In this document: in pieces, positions 33,830 to 46,689 of the stretch | Position numbering within the stretch: position 1 is the stretch's first letter | Layout: every line of letters starts with the position of its first letter | Assembly: GCA_036924085.1 (NCBI GenBank) | Contig: JAVGWX010000008.1 | Coordinates: 49,583,019-49,647,018, forward strand | Origin: Ariolimax columbianus | Lineage: Eukaryota; Mollusca; Gastropoda; Stylommatophora; Arionidae | Direction of reading: 5' to 3' | DNA length: 64,000 nucleotides | The notes under the pieces: generated by a model | What the model saw: the letters and a program-made list of their open reading frames with translations, nothing else | Database searches by the model: none | What the model was told of the DNA's origin: nothing | Position numbers and translations under genes: made by a program

Positions 33830-35150
33830 GAGACTCAATGATAACAAACTGCTATAGTCCACCGGCCACAGCTCTGGCAATATACAAAGTCAAAATTGAA
33901 GAGTCGAGACACCTCATAGTGGGAGATTTTAACAGTCACACCCCAAACTGGGGCTACAAAAAATGGACCAGAGAGACGGGGGGTAGAAGATTAGATGATG
34001 GAAAACAAAGTCATCGTAATAAATAGGCCAGACGATAGGCACACATATTACTCTTGAATATGGAAAAAAATGAGTACTCCAGACCTTGCGATGGCAACGG
34101 ACGACCTTCACCGGCTAACAGCAAGAACAGTCAACAGCCAACTGGATGGAAGCGACCATGTCCCAATCACTTTAGAAATATGTAATATGGGACAAACAGA
34201 GATAACAGATATGCACCCAAGCTGGAATTTCAAAAGAGCAAACTGGATTCTATTTAGAGAAAATGTAAATAAACTCTGTGAAAATATATCCCATGCCAAA
34301 AATTTAAATAAAAATGTTACCATCATGACGGAGGCTATCATCCAGGCAGTAAATAAATCAAATCCATGTGGAAAACGGAAAAATTATAAACCCTATTGGA
34401 GCAATAAACTAGGCAAAATGCACAAAGAACTAAGTGAGACAAAAGATACCATGAAAAAACATCCTTCACCAGATAAAAACAGGGAAACAGAGCAAAATTA
34501 AAAACACATTCATAGAGTCAAAGAAGGGTGAGATCCAAAGAAATTGGCAGGAAAAGACTGAAAGCCTAAGCATGGAAAGAGGTACAAGTAATTTCTGCGG
34601 AAGCTGATAAGAGCATTAAATGAGGAAACCAGAGGGAGCCATGGGAAGACGGTCATTAAGGAAAATGAGAAACATCATACAGGGAAAATGGCAGCAAACA
34701 TCCTGGCTGAATTTTTCAGAGAGGAGCGTACTACAACATTGACATGAGAACGCAAACTAGAGGTCAAAAAAGAGATAAAAGAGAACCTGATAACACAGAA
34801 TGCGGAACCCTGATTGAAGGCATCATTCAAAATAGTAGAGATAAACACTGCTATTCAGAAACTGAAAAACAAGAAAGCTCCAGGAAAATATGGCATCACA
34901 TGATTAAAAACCTAGATCAAGGGTCAAGAAGAAAACTCATGAAAGTCTGTAATCAATAATGGAGCACGGGTAGGATCCCAGACCTGTGGCGGGAGGCTAT
35001 CATTATCCCAATCAGAATACCAAAATAGGTGAAGACAAGCAAGGAAAGCTATAGGACAAAAAGCCTGCTCAGCTGTGTTGGAAAAGTCATGGAAAAAAGG
35101 TAAATGCAAGACTATAAAACATCTGGAAAATAAACCAGCTCCTACTCAAT
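33830..35150 (+). mobile_element. LINE endonuclease/RT fragment, copy B
   Basis: The frame at 34070-34501 is longer and cleaner than in copy A because the stop after IIQAVN is absent (AAATAAATC here, AAATTAATC there). It carries GDFNSHTPNW (about 33925), GSDHVPI (about 34150) and the later RT blocks. It starts mid-element at the duplication joint. Confidence 0.9.
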
Positions 35151-35431
35151 TCACTGCTATGAAAGGTTTGATATTCTTATTTGTATTGACTGCTGTACCT
35201 GATAAAGGCATTGTAAGTCATAACAGAAGTTAAGTTCTTGATCTTGTTCTAAATCGGTTTTTGAACCATTCCTATCTATGTTTTATACTCCGCAGGCTAC
35301 AAAACAGAGACTGGGGTATGAGAGGACTGGGTTTTGAACTCTCCCAGTTTTACCACCAGAAGCAAGCATTCACATCACTACAATTGATAAAATATAGAGA
35401 CTTGACAATAAGCATTAATGTCTGAAATATT

Positions 35432-36375
35432 ATCTTACTATCCACATGTTAACAAACTCACCCTGGGCATTACAGTCCTAGCTAGTATCTTACTATCCAC
35501 ATGTTAACAAACCGACCCTGGGCATTACAGTCCTAGCTAGTATCTTACTATCTACATGTTAACAAACCCACCCTGTGCATTACAGTCCTAGCTAGTATCT
35601 TACTATCCACATGTTAACAAACTCACCATCAGGCATTACAGTCCTAGCAAGTATCTTACTATCCACATGTTAACAAACTCACACTCAGGCATTACAGTCC
35701 CAGCTAGTATCTTACTATCAAAATGTTAACAAACTCACTCTCAGGCATTACAGTCCCAGCTAGTACCTTACTATCCACATGTTAACAAACCCACCCTGGG
35801 CATTACAGTCCTAGCTAGTATCTTACTATCCACATGTTAACCAACTCACCTTCAGGCAATACAGTCCCAGCTAGTATCTTACTATACACATGTTAACAAA
35901 CTCACCCTCAGGCATTACAGTCTTAGCTAGTATCTTACTATACACATGTTAACAAACCCACCCTGGGCATTACAGTCCTAGCTAGTATCTTACTATCCAC
36001 ATGTTAACAAACTCACCCTCAGGCATTACAGTCCCAGCTAGTATCTTACTATCCACATGTTAACAAACTCACCCTCAGGCATTACAGTTCTAGCTAGTAT
36101 CTTACTATCCACATGTTAACAAATCCACCCTGGGCATTACAGTCCTAGCTAGTATCTTACTATCCACATGTTAACAAACTCACCCTCGGGCATTACAATC
36201 CTAGCTAGTATCTTACTATGCACATGTTAACAAACCGACCCTGGGCATTACAGTCCTAGCTAGTATCTTACTATCCACATGTTAACAAACCGACCCTGGG
36301 CATTACAGTCCTAGCTATTATCTTACTATGCACATGTTAACATACCTACCCTGGGCATTATAGTCCTAGTTAGCA
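35432..36375. repeat. 55-56-bp satellite, homogeneous section, copy B (about 17 units)
   Basis: Same units as 28975-30765, about half as many. Confidence 0.97.
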
Positions 36376-38990
36376 TCTTACTATGCTACATCAAGTTTTA
36401 AGGTCCTATATATAGCATCTTTCTATCCACAAGTTAACATGCCAACATCAAGTTTTAATGTCCCACAAAGTATCTACCTAAACACATGCTAACAGTCATT
36501 TATATAATACCTTACTGTTAGAATATTAACATACATATAATAAACTGTATTGTCCCATAACGTATCGTATTATCCCATGTAAACAGATGTACACTTATAC
36601 AAAACATTACAGTCCTACATAGTAATTTGCTATCTGTATATTAACAGACCAATATTAAGCTTTATTGTCAATTAAAAATATTGTACAATCCCAATGTTAT
36701 CAGACAGAAAGCATTAATGTCCTACATAAAATCTTACAATCCACATATTAACAAACCAACTCTAGATTTAATGTGCTATACACTATCTACTATCTAGATG
36801 TTAAAGACTGATCCAGAGCATTGATGCACTACATAGTTCATTTTAGTGCAATGCATAATATATTGCAAACTACATGTTAACATGCAGATGCTGAGCTTAA
36901 CTGTTAAAAATAATATCTTACTGTTCACATGATAATAAACAAACACTGAGCTTTTAGCATAGATGACCTACGTAGTATCTTACTCTACAACTGTTAGCAG
37001 ACAGACACTGAGTTTTATTGTCCCATGTACTATTAAACTGTTTGCATGTTAACAAACCATTCTTATTTGTTAATGTCCTACATGTTATCTTACTGTCCAG
37101 AAGCTAGCAGTCTCATAGGAATCTTTAATGTCCAACATATTGTTTTACTTTTCACATGTTAACAGAACAACAGCAAGCTTTACTTTGCTACATAGCATCA
37201 TACTATCTACTTGTTAACAGAACGACAGAAAGTTTTACTTTGCTACATAGCATCATACTATCCACTTGTTAAAAGAACAACAGCACGTTTTACTTTGCTA
37301 CATAGCATCATACTATCCACTTGTTTACAGAATGACAGCAAGTTTTACTTTGCTACATAGCATCATACTATCCACTTGTTAACACACCAACAGTGAACTT
37401 TCATGTCCTACATATTTTCCTAATGTCCAAATGTTAATACACAGCAACCGAGATATAATGCTCTATATATTATCTCACTATCCACATGAAAACAGACCAA
37501 CATCATGATTAGGTATCCTATATAGTATATTATTATCCCCAGGTAAACAGACCAAAAATGAGCGGTGATGCCCTACGTAGTATTTTACTTTCCACACGTT
37601 AACATACCAACACTGAGCTTTATTGTCCTACATATCCTGTTCATACCCAGATGTTAACAGCCAAATATCAAGCTTTAATGTCCTTTACAGTGTCTTACCT
37701 TCGTTTTGTAAACAGACAGACACCAAGACTGAATGTTATAACGGCTTCCTGCTGTCTCCATGTCAACAGACAAACACCGAGCTGTAGTGTTGTAAAAAAA
37801 ATGTTTCTAATCAAATTATTAATAGACCCACACTGAGCCTTATCGCAAAAAACAAAACAAAAATAATCTTCTGTTCCACAAATAAAGAGATAGCAATAGG
37901 CTTAATTATCTTATTATCTGACTATCACTATGGAAACAGAATGACACGGAGGTTTATTGTCCTAAATATTATCTTGATATTCACAAGGCAAAAGATGTAG
38001 ACCTACAACAAGCTTTACTGTCCCATATAGTATCTTACTTTTCACATCTAAACAAACTGACCATGTCTATTAATGTCGTGCATATTATCCTACTAATCAC
38101 ATATAAATAGATCCACACAAGCTTCAATGTCCTACATTTTATCTTTAAATCCACATGCCAGAATAACACTGAGCTTTAGTGCCATACATATTATCTTACC
38201 ATCCCCACGTTAACAGACCAACAACGAGATTTGATATCCTACATATTAACTTATCATCCACAAATTTACAGACCAGCACCATGATTTGATACTCTACATA
38301 TTATCTTACCATCCCCACGTTAACAGACCAGCACCGAGATTTGATACCGTACATATTATCTTACCATTCCCATGTTAATAGACCAACAACAAGATTTGAT
38401 ACCCTACATATTATCTTACCACCCCCACGTTAACAGCGTTAACAGACCAGCACCGAGATTTGATACCCTCCATCTTATCTTACTATCCCGATGATAACAG
38501 ACCAACATGAAGATTTGATCCCCTACATAGTATCTTACTATCTACATGATAACAGAGACCACCACTGAGATTTGAAACCCTACATATTTTCTTACTATCC
38601 ACGTGTTAACAGACCGCCACTGAGATTTGATACCTTACATATCTTTCTTTCCACATAGCAACAGATGTAGACGGCCACCAAACTTTACAGTCCTATATAA
38701 TACGATAGAATCCATAAATTAACAGTCCAACATCAAAACGTATGTCCTACATAGCATTTTACTGTCACCATGTTAACAGACTTCATGTTTTAGTGAAATC
38801 AGTTACCAGAGGACGCAGCGCAGGATTTAATGATCTACATATTATCTTACTATCCACATGTTAGAAGTCAGATACTGAGCTTTAATCTCCTACATAAGAT
38901 CTTACTAGTTACAAATCAACAGATGATAACCAACTTGGAGATTTACTGTCTTGAAAAATATCTTACTATCCACATGTTAGAAGACTAACA
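36376..38990. repeat. 55-bp satellite, diverged section, copy B
   Basis: Collinear with 30766-33772 except for a deletion of the AACACAGAGCTTGAATG block (joint near 36835) and an expansion near 38300-38500. Confidence 0.93.
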
Positions 38991-38995
38991 TAATA

Positions 38996-39345
38996 ATGTT
39001 CCCTTAGGTGTCTGGGGCCTGTTGCGTCGGATGAACAGAACCATGTCCAGTTGTAACTGCATGCCGCCAGGCCTCCTCTAAGGCATATGGGGAAGCCGCT
39101 ACCTGTTGAAGCCACGTGTTTCGGTGACGACCTCTACGGCGATTCCAGCCAGCAGGGTGAAGGCCGTTTACACTGTTGACTGTCTTTTGAAGAATCTGGT
39201 GAGCTGGGACCTCCTTGTCCAGGTGGACAACATGACCGAACAGGAAAATGCTGTGACATTCCAGAATAACTGAGATGGGGGGAAATGTGTCTTTGCTGAA
39301 ACATCTACATTCCAGACAAAATCGTACCAATGAGTGCTAAGGATG
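38996..39345 (-). mobile_element. RTE-like LINE 3' end
   Basis: One minus-strand frame (39004-39330, 108 codons) carries LFGHVVHLDKEVPAHQIL, then RRRGRHRNTWLQQ, then EEAWRHAVTTGHGS and a stop, followed by TTATTATG. It is a diverged relative of 2110-2480. It is embedded in the satellite, which continues on its other side at 39355. Confidence 0.85.
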
Positions 39346-39354
39346 TGTCGCTGT

Positions 39355-39815
39355 AGTCGCTAGTAGACTAACACTAGCTTTAATGTCCTACATAGTAACT
39401 CACTATCAACATATTAGCAGACTGACACCAAGTTTTAATCTTCTACATAGTATCTCACTATCAAAATATTAGCAGGCTGACACCAAGTTATAATCTTCTA
39501 CATATTATCTCACTATCAACATATTAGCAGACTGACACCAAGCTTTAATCTTCTACATAGTATCTTACTGTCCACATGCTAACACATACACAACAATATT
39601 TAAATTCCTACATATTTTCTTACTATCCCCAAGTTAATACATACACAACAATATTTAAATTCCTACATATTATCTTTACTATCCCCATGTTAACACATAC
39701 ACAACAATATTTAAATTCCTACATAGTATCTTACTATCCACATCTTAACACATACACAATAATATTTAAATTCCTACATATTATCTTACTATCCACATGT
39801 TAACCACAATAGTAT
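39355..39815. repeat. 55-bp satellite, terminal block
   Basis: About eight further units, including an ACACAACAATATTTAAATTCC sub-family at 39580-39790. The array ends near 39815. Confidence 0.9.
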
Positions 39816-41020
39816 TACCGACTCTCAAACCCTTTATCTGTTTGCACACACTGACATTAACAAACAAGCTAAACTCCTACTGAGTATGTTGTTGCTAAAT
39901 GGCTGAATCAACAGCAACAGAACCAAACAAAGGGGTTATGCAAGCAATTTTAGAGCTGCATTTTTAAAAGCCAGTATGAACAGTACGTAGGAAGTATTAC
40001 TAAGTCTTGGAAATCTGTCAATACTGAAGGACTTTACACAGTTGTACACACACGTACACACACACGCAAAGCAATATGTGCATGTGTGCGTGAAGGTATG
40101 TTTAAAATAATAAGGTATGTATTACTACATTACCAGGCTTTCCATTTGGTGTATGTTAATAGTACCATTACTCGAATAAACCATATGTACACAGACTGAC
40201 AGCAAAGAGCAGATTTATCAATACCTGGACTTTAGGAATGTGTACTTTAGCATCTGTTTGTTTACATTCGTGAATATAGCATCTTGTGCGTCTGGTGAAA
40301 TAAACAAGAAACAAACATACACTGGAATAAGGTTCGATTTAATATTTACGTATTTCAGATGTTATGTTATGAATATTACTTCTACATTTATTCAGCCAGT
40401 AATGAACATGCAAGATTCCTCCATATGATTAGTGTGATTATAATGATGGTCACAGGTGTCCTGTTTTAAAAAAATGTACAGTTTGAAATATGAATATGTA
40501 CAATAAGATTAACAATCTACAGATGGGATGTTAGAGAAATTTACAAACAAAAAAGTCTCCATACCTTTGCTAACATCTCATTAAATCCAACAATTTGAAA
40601 GTAGCACACACACAATATAAGCACGCTTGACCATAAACAACTCTCAGCACAGATCTTCGATAGCTAGATAAAAGTTACACGACCTAGTAGTGAACTGTAT
40701 TTACACGGACAATAATTACTTCGCCACAAGGGCAATGAATTGAAAAGAAAGGGATGTAATAAATGCATCACAATATTATACATCATTTAATAATCACATT
40801 AAAATAAAGCTAATATTTCCAATAGTTAAGGGTGTGTTTAATGCAGCATACTATATAAACTTTACTCTTGGGCAATTTCTAAAATTTATTTACATTTTAT
40901 GGATATTATTAAATTACTTTTTGAAAACAATATGCGAGCCGCTGTTACCACAACAGAGGTAGCTTAAACAGGCATCAGCATATATGTTAACTATAACTTT
41001 ACTATTAACAGCTACAGGAG
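39816..41020. other. AT-rich stretch without recognised features
   Basis: Apart from a short CACACACG run at 40045-40075 I see no repeat family, RNA or coding signal. Confidence 0.6.
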
Positions 41021-41330
41021 CAGCCAGTGTTGTCTTCTGCCAGTTACTTGTCTAGTTCGCTCCATGACTTCGACGCCGGTCAAGGTCCAAGGTTCAGCTC
41101 TTGTGATAAGCACGGCTTTGCTGTCACAATCGTCGCCGACGAGCGCCTGGGGTCGCGAGTTGTTCCTCCCCATATGTCGTGCACGAGGACGACAACAAGC
41201 GTGAGAAATTTGGTCGGGTGGATAATTAACACCTATCGCCTTCAGTGTACAGATGCCAATGTACACGTCCATGTGGTTCTGGTGTAGGGCCATAGCTCAC
41301 TCGTTCTAGGTTGTACCTGGATAAAGAGGG
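41021..41330. other. GC-richer island, nature unknown
   Basis: Base composition rises clearly above its surroundings, and both strands happen to be open for 86-93 codons. The minus frame has no family I recognise. It may be part of a retroelement or an old insertion. From 41330 to 42080 nothing is recognised except a T/G homopolymer pair at 41743-41768. Confidence 0.4.
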
Positions 41331-42082
41331 GAGATGCCCAAGCCAGAACCTCTCACGCAAATTTTTTATGATGGGATAACTCTTAATGTTTTTATTTTGT
41401 GTATTTGTTTAGTTATGTCCCCTACCACGTTTGAAATCGATGAATGTGAATAACATCAGCGACGAAAATGGCACCCGACATTAAACTGCATCTCCTCCCC
41501 TCGCCTTCTACCGACACAAGCTGATAGAAGATGATGATGATGATAAGCATGACAATGATAATAACAAAACATTGATCATTTACTTACAAGAAAACAATTA
41601 AATAGATCTGTGAGCGTACAACCACGAAGGAATGATTATTCCATGAGATAAGCAGAAGAAAAAGTGTGATTCCCATAGAGACATGTTCAAGGAAACATAA
41701 GACCACAGCATATGTATATGTAGAGCGTAGGATGCAACGTTGTTTTTTTTTTTGGGGGGGGGGGGGGAAGCTGCTTCTCTCCGGTTGCAACTTGTTCCAG
41801 CCAACCTAGCTGTAAATGAGTACCCGATTTACTGTTAGGAAAAATGAGAGAGGGACAGGTATTGCTTCTAACAAAAGCTGAAGTGTTTAGTTTGATTAGA
41901 GGTTTGCCTTTCTTGAGTCTGTGGAGAAGACTTGCACTTTTCCACTCCAGACTGTATCCGTTTGGGCGGTATCATGACGCATTGGCCAGTGTATGGTGTG
42001 TGTATAAGAAGAATGAAGATTCCAGTACCTCAGCCCTGGCGGTAATGACTGATATGGAAATACATTTACATATCCGTGATAT

Positions 42083-42190
42083 TGTAAGTCAAGACAGCAA
42101 GGAAGGGAACTGGCTACCCCCATCTCATAAAAGCTGAGCCCTCTTATAGGGAAGTTTCTACCACAACATCCCCGACTGCAGTATATTTGA
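42083..42190 (+). repeat. Possible dispersed repeat fragment
   Basis: GGAAGGGAACTGGC, a TCTCATAAA box and ATCCCCGACTGCAG repeat the order seen at 5862-5965. It may be an old SINE core; the similarity is patchy. Confidence 0.3.
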
Positions 42191-42461
42191 ATTATTTGAT
42201 GTATCCATGAATAAAAACAGCGAGTTGGCTGTGTTTATATTCTGACATTCTTTCCTTGACATAATCAAGTTTGTTCAGCGGATTGTCGCTACGGTTGGCA
42301 GGTGTTCAAGGCATGTTTTTGTTCGTGATCTTTACTCCCTTGTGCATTTTGTGATGTTCCTTAACTGGTAGTGGGCGGCGGACATTGGAGTTCATGTTTG
42401 TCACACATTAGTTGGTAGCATTGATTGTGGAGAGTACAGAGAAACAAGAAGACCAAGGTGT

Positions 42462-42489
42462 AGAGAGAGAGAGAGAGAGAGCGAGAGTG

Positions 42490-42522
<33 letters not shown>

Positions 42523-42524
42523 CA
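42462..42524. repeat. (GA)n microsatellite
   Basis: Two pure GA runs separated by GTAAAT. From 42530 to 42990 there is no recognised feature. Confidence 0.95.
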
Positions 42525-42994
42525 AAGACAGGGAAGAGGAAGAACTGAAAAGGAAGGAAAGAAAGATGTATATTGTTTAATGACTTAATTGGTACAGGTG
42601 TTAAAAAGGATGCGAGGTAATTGGTTTTAGCAAGAAAAGGAAAAGGTAATCATGAAGGACTCTCTGCTGTCGAGGTTGAAGTGTTACAGACTTCACTGTA
42701 CTTTTCCTCAGCTTTTTATGAGGTGGAGTGGCCAACTCCCGTACTCGCCACATTTACTTCACTAACACTAAGCGAGGTACAGGTACAGTTATTAATAAGA
42801 ATATGATTTGATAGAGTTGAGAGTAAGTAAACACGATTAGAAAAGTGAATAAGTTTCTACGGCTACATGAAAAGGGTTAGAGTCAAGTGTGTGACTTGAT
42901 CCATGCCAAGAAAGCATTTCTTGTAACCACGGCTCCTGTATAGTTAGTTTATAACAATGAAAGAGCCGACATCCTGACTTCAAAAGGCACAACA

Positions 42995-43490
42995 TCATGT
43001 TGTTGTTTTTGTTGTTGTTGTTATTGTTGTTGTTGTTGTTGTATGCCCGCCATAAGTAATATCACTCTTCTGTGCACCGGAAAGGGCGTTCAGTAGCGGT
43101 TTGCAACAGCATGTAGGAATAGCTGAAAGTAGCTGCTGTAGCCCTTTTGCACTTCCTGATAGTATCACTGTGTCATCTGCGTATCGTAACTCTGGAATCT
43201 CGTACCCCCCAATCGGAAATGGGTCGAACATTTCAATATTCACGTCATCTCGAACATGTCTCATTATACATTCCGCATATATGTTGTACAGATACGGTGA
43301 GAGGATACATCTCTGTCGTACTCCCTTTTGTACTGCAAACCAATCTGATGTTTGCCCAGATACTAAGACAACGGCTTGTTGATCTCGGTATACTCGGAAA
43401 CTTCCTTGCCAGTGTTCTTATTGCCCTAAAGGTTTCTCTCTCTCTGCCTTGTTGCTGTAGGTTTTCTATATCTTTACACGTTTCCACTAT
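42995..43490 (-). mobile_element. RTE-like reverse transcriptase fragment with (CAA)n end
   Basis: The minus strand has frames around an RT palm: MRHVRDDVNIEMF, then ELRYADDTVILSGS with the catalytic YADD at about 43165-43190, after broken upstream frames (43245-43487). It runs into a CAA/AAC repeat (43000-43041) that may be its tail. Frameshifted and short. Confidence 0.75.
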
Positions 43491-43552
43491 GTATCTTCTT
43501 TTATTTTTTTTAGCCGTAAATGGACATAGTAAAGATCAAAACCTGTTTATAA

Positions 43553-44197
43553 ACACTCCACACCACTCCACTTAACTTAACTTAACGTAATGTGACATGA
43601 CGTGGCATGGCTCGGCTCGACTCCACTCGACTGCACTTCACTTCAATTAACTCCCCTTCACTTAACGTAACGTGACATGGCTCGACTCACCTCCACTCGA
43701 CTCCACTTCACTTCAATCCACTCCACTCCACTTAACGTAACGTGACGTGATATGGCTCGGCTCGAGTCCACTTCACTTCAATCCAATCCACTCCACTCCA
43801 CTTAACTTAAATTAACTTAACGTAACGTGACATGGCTCGGCTCGACTCCACTCGACTCCACTTCACTTTAATCCAATCCACTCCACTCCACTCCACTCCA
43901 CTTAAATTAACTTAACGTAACGTGACGTGGCATGGCTCATCTCGACTCAACTCGACTCCACTTCACTTCAATTAACTCCCCTCCTCTTAACGTAACGTGA
44001 CGTGGCATGGCTCGGCTCGACTCAACTCGACTCCACTCCCCTTCACTCCACTTACTTCACCTAACTTAACGTAACTTAACGTTGCAAGGTTCGGCTCGAC
44101 TCCACTCAACTTTACTCCACTTCACTTCAATCCACTCCACTCCACTTCAATCCACACTCCACTTCAATCCACTCCACTCCACTTAACTTAACTTAAC
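43553..44197 (-). repeat. Pentanucleotide-phase satellite grown from a LINE tail
   Basis: About 129 consecutive 5-mers in one phase: CCACT, TAACT, TAACG, TGACA, TGGCT, CGGCT, CGACT, TCAAT and relatives. A higher-order pattern (TAACGTAACGTGACATGGCT, then CGACTCCACTCGACTCC) recurs about every 70-95 bp, always a multiple of five. On the minus strand it directly follows the 3' UTR of a CR1/L2-like LINE whose normal tail is (TTAAG)n. Confidence 0.9.
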
Positions 44198-44246
44198 GTC
44201 TTTAAACTGGTTAAGACGACTCTACGGAGTTTGTATACAACCAGTT
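44198..44246 (-). mobile_element. CR1/L2-like LINE 3' UTR remnant
   Basis: Contains AACTGGTTGTATACAAACTC reading on the minus strand and the paired AACCAGTTTAAAGAC, as in the other family members. Only the hairpin-bearing 3' UTR remains. Confidence 0.8.
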
Positions 44247-44257
44247 TCTTGGGGGGT

Positions 44258-44365
44258 AGTGTTTACTGATGTGCGAGACCATTTTAATAAATACAAACAC
44301 TAGAGCTAATTAGACCCGCAGTCAGTTAAGCGCCATTTAGTTGCTCTTAACAAACCACCCGAGAA
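44258..44365 (+). repeat. Dispersed repeat 'A', short copy
   Basis: GATGTGCGAGACCATTTTAA, CAAACACTAGAGC, GACCCGCAG and CAAACCACC match 51925-52010 in order. Both ends are truncated. From 44366 to 44565 nothing is recognised. Confidence 0.8.
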
Positions 44366-44569
44366 GAGGTACAAATAATTTGTGTAGATTTTAACTTCAA
44401 TTTTATCCGGGCAACGGCCTTTAATCCTACTCTTTCCGATTTCCAACTGCCAGGGAGTTTTTAACGTGCTCGACACTGAACACGGAAGTCCGATCTCACT
44501 ACCCAGAGATCGGGTGAATTTTTACCAGAAGATCCACGTAAAAAAAATCCCAGCCTCCACCGTGATTCC

Positions 44570-46327
44570 TACACACTACCAATATACCAAGAAGAGTCCA
44601 CAGCTCCATGTTTGCAGACGATCTGGCTATGTGGACCTCTGAAAAGAATCTCACCATAGCAAGTAATCGGATGCAGCAGGCCCTATCATCGCTGGAGGAG
44701 TGGGTGAACTCATGGCTGGTCAAAATAAACGAGGAAAAAACAACATGTACGATATTCTCGCTTTCAAACAAACCCCAAAACACCAAAATAAGTCTTAACG
44801 GCAAATACCTGCGGCCAAACGACAACCCAAACTACATGGGAGTCACATTTGACCGGCGCATGACATGGAAAAGTCAGATCGAGAGAAACCGAATGAGAGC
44901 AAGACAAGGAATGGCAATCATCAGTAAACTTGATGGCACAAACTGGGGAGCAAACGCAAGTATACTAAAGAAACTGTACACTGGAAGAGTGAGACCAGTT
45001 CTCGAGTATGGCATTGCGGCATGGACCACATCAGCAAAGGCGAACTTTGACAAAATTAGCAAACTTCAAAACCAAGCCATGAGAGTTATAACAGGAGGCA
45101 TGAAGTCAACCCCAATTGTAGAACTAGAAAAGATTACAAATCTGCAATCCATGACCGACAGAAGAGAGACTGCAGAGCCCAGCAACAAGCAGAGAAACTC
45201 AGAAGACTGACAGACCATCCAATGCCTCAGAGACTAAATAATTTTGGAAATGAGAAACTAAAGAGGAGAAACTTTGCAGAAATAGCCAAAGCAAAGATGA
45301 GCGAAGACCCTATGAATGCATTAACAACACCAAAGCTGATCCTTACCACACGCAAACCTAACTGGAGCCAGCATATATTTCCAGAGGTGGTAGAAAATAT
45401 ACCATGTATTGGAAAAAAGATTTGCCAGACTGAAAACAAAAGAAGAGACATAACCCTGAGGTTCATAACGAAAAACTACCCAAGCATGGACTGGACCCAT
45501 GCATACACCGACGGTTCTGTAAAAAACACAACACAGAACGGAGGGGCAGAGGTTTTTCTGATCCTAAAAAATGGTAGAAAAATAACATTGTCAGTGGTAA
45601 CTGGAAAATACTTCAGCAATTTCAGAGCGGAGGCAGAGGCACTGAGGGCTGCAGTAGATGAAATGGTAACAGGCAAAAGAAATGAAAGCCATATAGTCCT
45701 GTTTATAGATGCTCTGGCTGTAGTAACAGCACTAAAAAGCCAGAAAAATACTGAACTTAATGATTTAAGAGCAGTACTCTGACAACTATGCCAGTAGTCC
45801 GTACCAAAAAGAGTAGTGGTACAGTGGGTTCCATCCCACTGTAACATCCAAGGCAACGAGGAGGCAGACAGACTGGCAAAAGAAGGTGCAAGACTACCAC
45901 AATCAGACCCTAGTGTGACCTACGAAGAGTCAAAACGGCTTATTAGAGCTAGATACATGACCAAATGGGAAATAGAACATACTGGCTACACAAAAAACGA
46001 TGCCTATAACCAGTTGAACAGAAGAGAGCAGGTCGTGGTCTTCAGACTGCGCACAGGCCACAATAGACTGAGGTACCACCTATTCAACAAATTGAAGATA
46101 GGTGGCACTGACGAATGCTCGTGTGGTACCGGGAAAATGACCGCTGAACATTTACTGCAAAACTGCCCGACATACGAGGATCAGAGAAAGCACATGTGGC
46201 CATCACCAGTGGCAACACTAGACAAGCTCTATGGCAGTATCGACATCCTCAGGATGACAGCTGCTTTTTTCCAAAAAGTACAGATTGACGTTTGACAGCT
46301 TACGAAGAAGAAGAAAGAAGAAGAAAA
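44570..46327 (+). mobile_element. RNase H LINE, RT palm to 3' tail
   Basis: The most complete RT in the window. RT motif SSMFADDLAMWTS (about 44600) and YMGVTFDRRM are followed by QNQAMRVITGG in the frame at 44608-45210. A frameshift near 45165 leads to RNase H in 45222-45782 (AYTDGS, FRAEAEAL, FIDAL). After TGA and TAG stops the frame continues at 45816 with VPSHCNIQGNEEADRLAK (catalytic H and D) and a Cys/His end (CSCG, EHLLQNCP). Non-coding 3' end, then GAAGAAGAAAG tail (46303-46327). RT followed by RNase H places it in the I/Nimb-like group. Inactive. Confidence 0.92.
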
Positions 46328-46689
46328 CACTACCTCCGCCACCCGAGGCAGACACCTTATCACTGGACACCCCACCCCACACAAGCTTAGTATATTGAAA
46401 TCTCGAACACTTCATTCCTGACCAGCGGTTAAATCTGCTGAAGGAAACACTTTACTTTATACACAGACCACTTTGCTTATCCATATGACTTTTATTGTTT
46501 ATCCATATGACTTTTGCTGCATTTCTAGTTATTTATAATTTTATTTTGCAACCCTTATGGTGTGAATCAAGTTGGTTTTACAGCAAGATTTCAAAGTACA
46601 ACACCAACTGGGAGTGATCAGATAGGTGTAGGTATGTTTATGTGTTTACAAATCTGTATAAAAACTAATCTATAAAAAGATATCAGATA

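Larger units (their letters stand above)
33830..39035. repeat. Tandem duplication copy B (5.2 kb)
   Basis: Repeats copy A from inside the endonuclease. It lacks about 15 homogeneous satellite units and the block equivalent to about 31205-31680, but has two or three extra GAGATTTGATACC-type units near 38300-38500. It ends inside the RTE element at 38996-39345, which continues past the copy A joint. Confidence 0.93.

Noticed and set aside
28975..39815. Regular 55-bp repeats resembling a CRISPR array
   Set aside because: There are no unique spacers: the whole unit repeats and varies gradually, as in an animal satellite.
40240..40428. Small secreted protein (hydrophobic N-terminus)
   Set aside because: Isolated AT-rich ORF of chance length without family, splice partners or conservation.
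44570..46327. LTR retrotransposon or retrovirus-like element, because of RT plus RNase H
   Set aside because: No LTRs, integrase or protease; the motif types, APE endonuclease, 5' truncations and GAA tails fit a non-LTR element.
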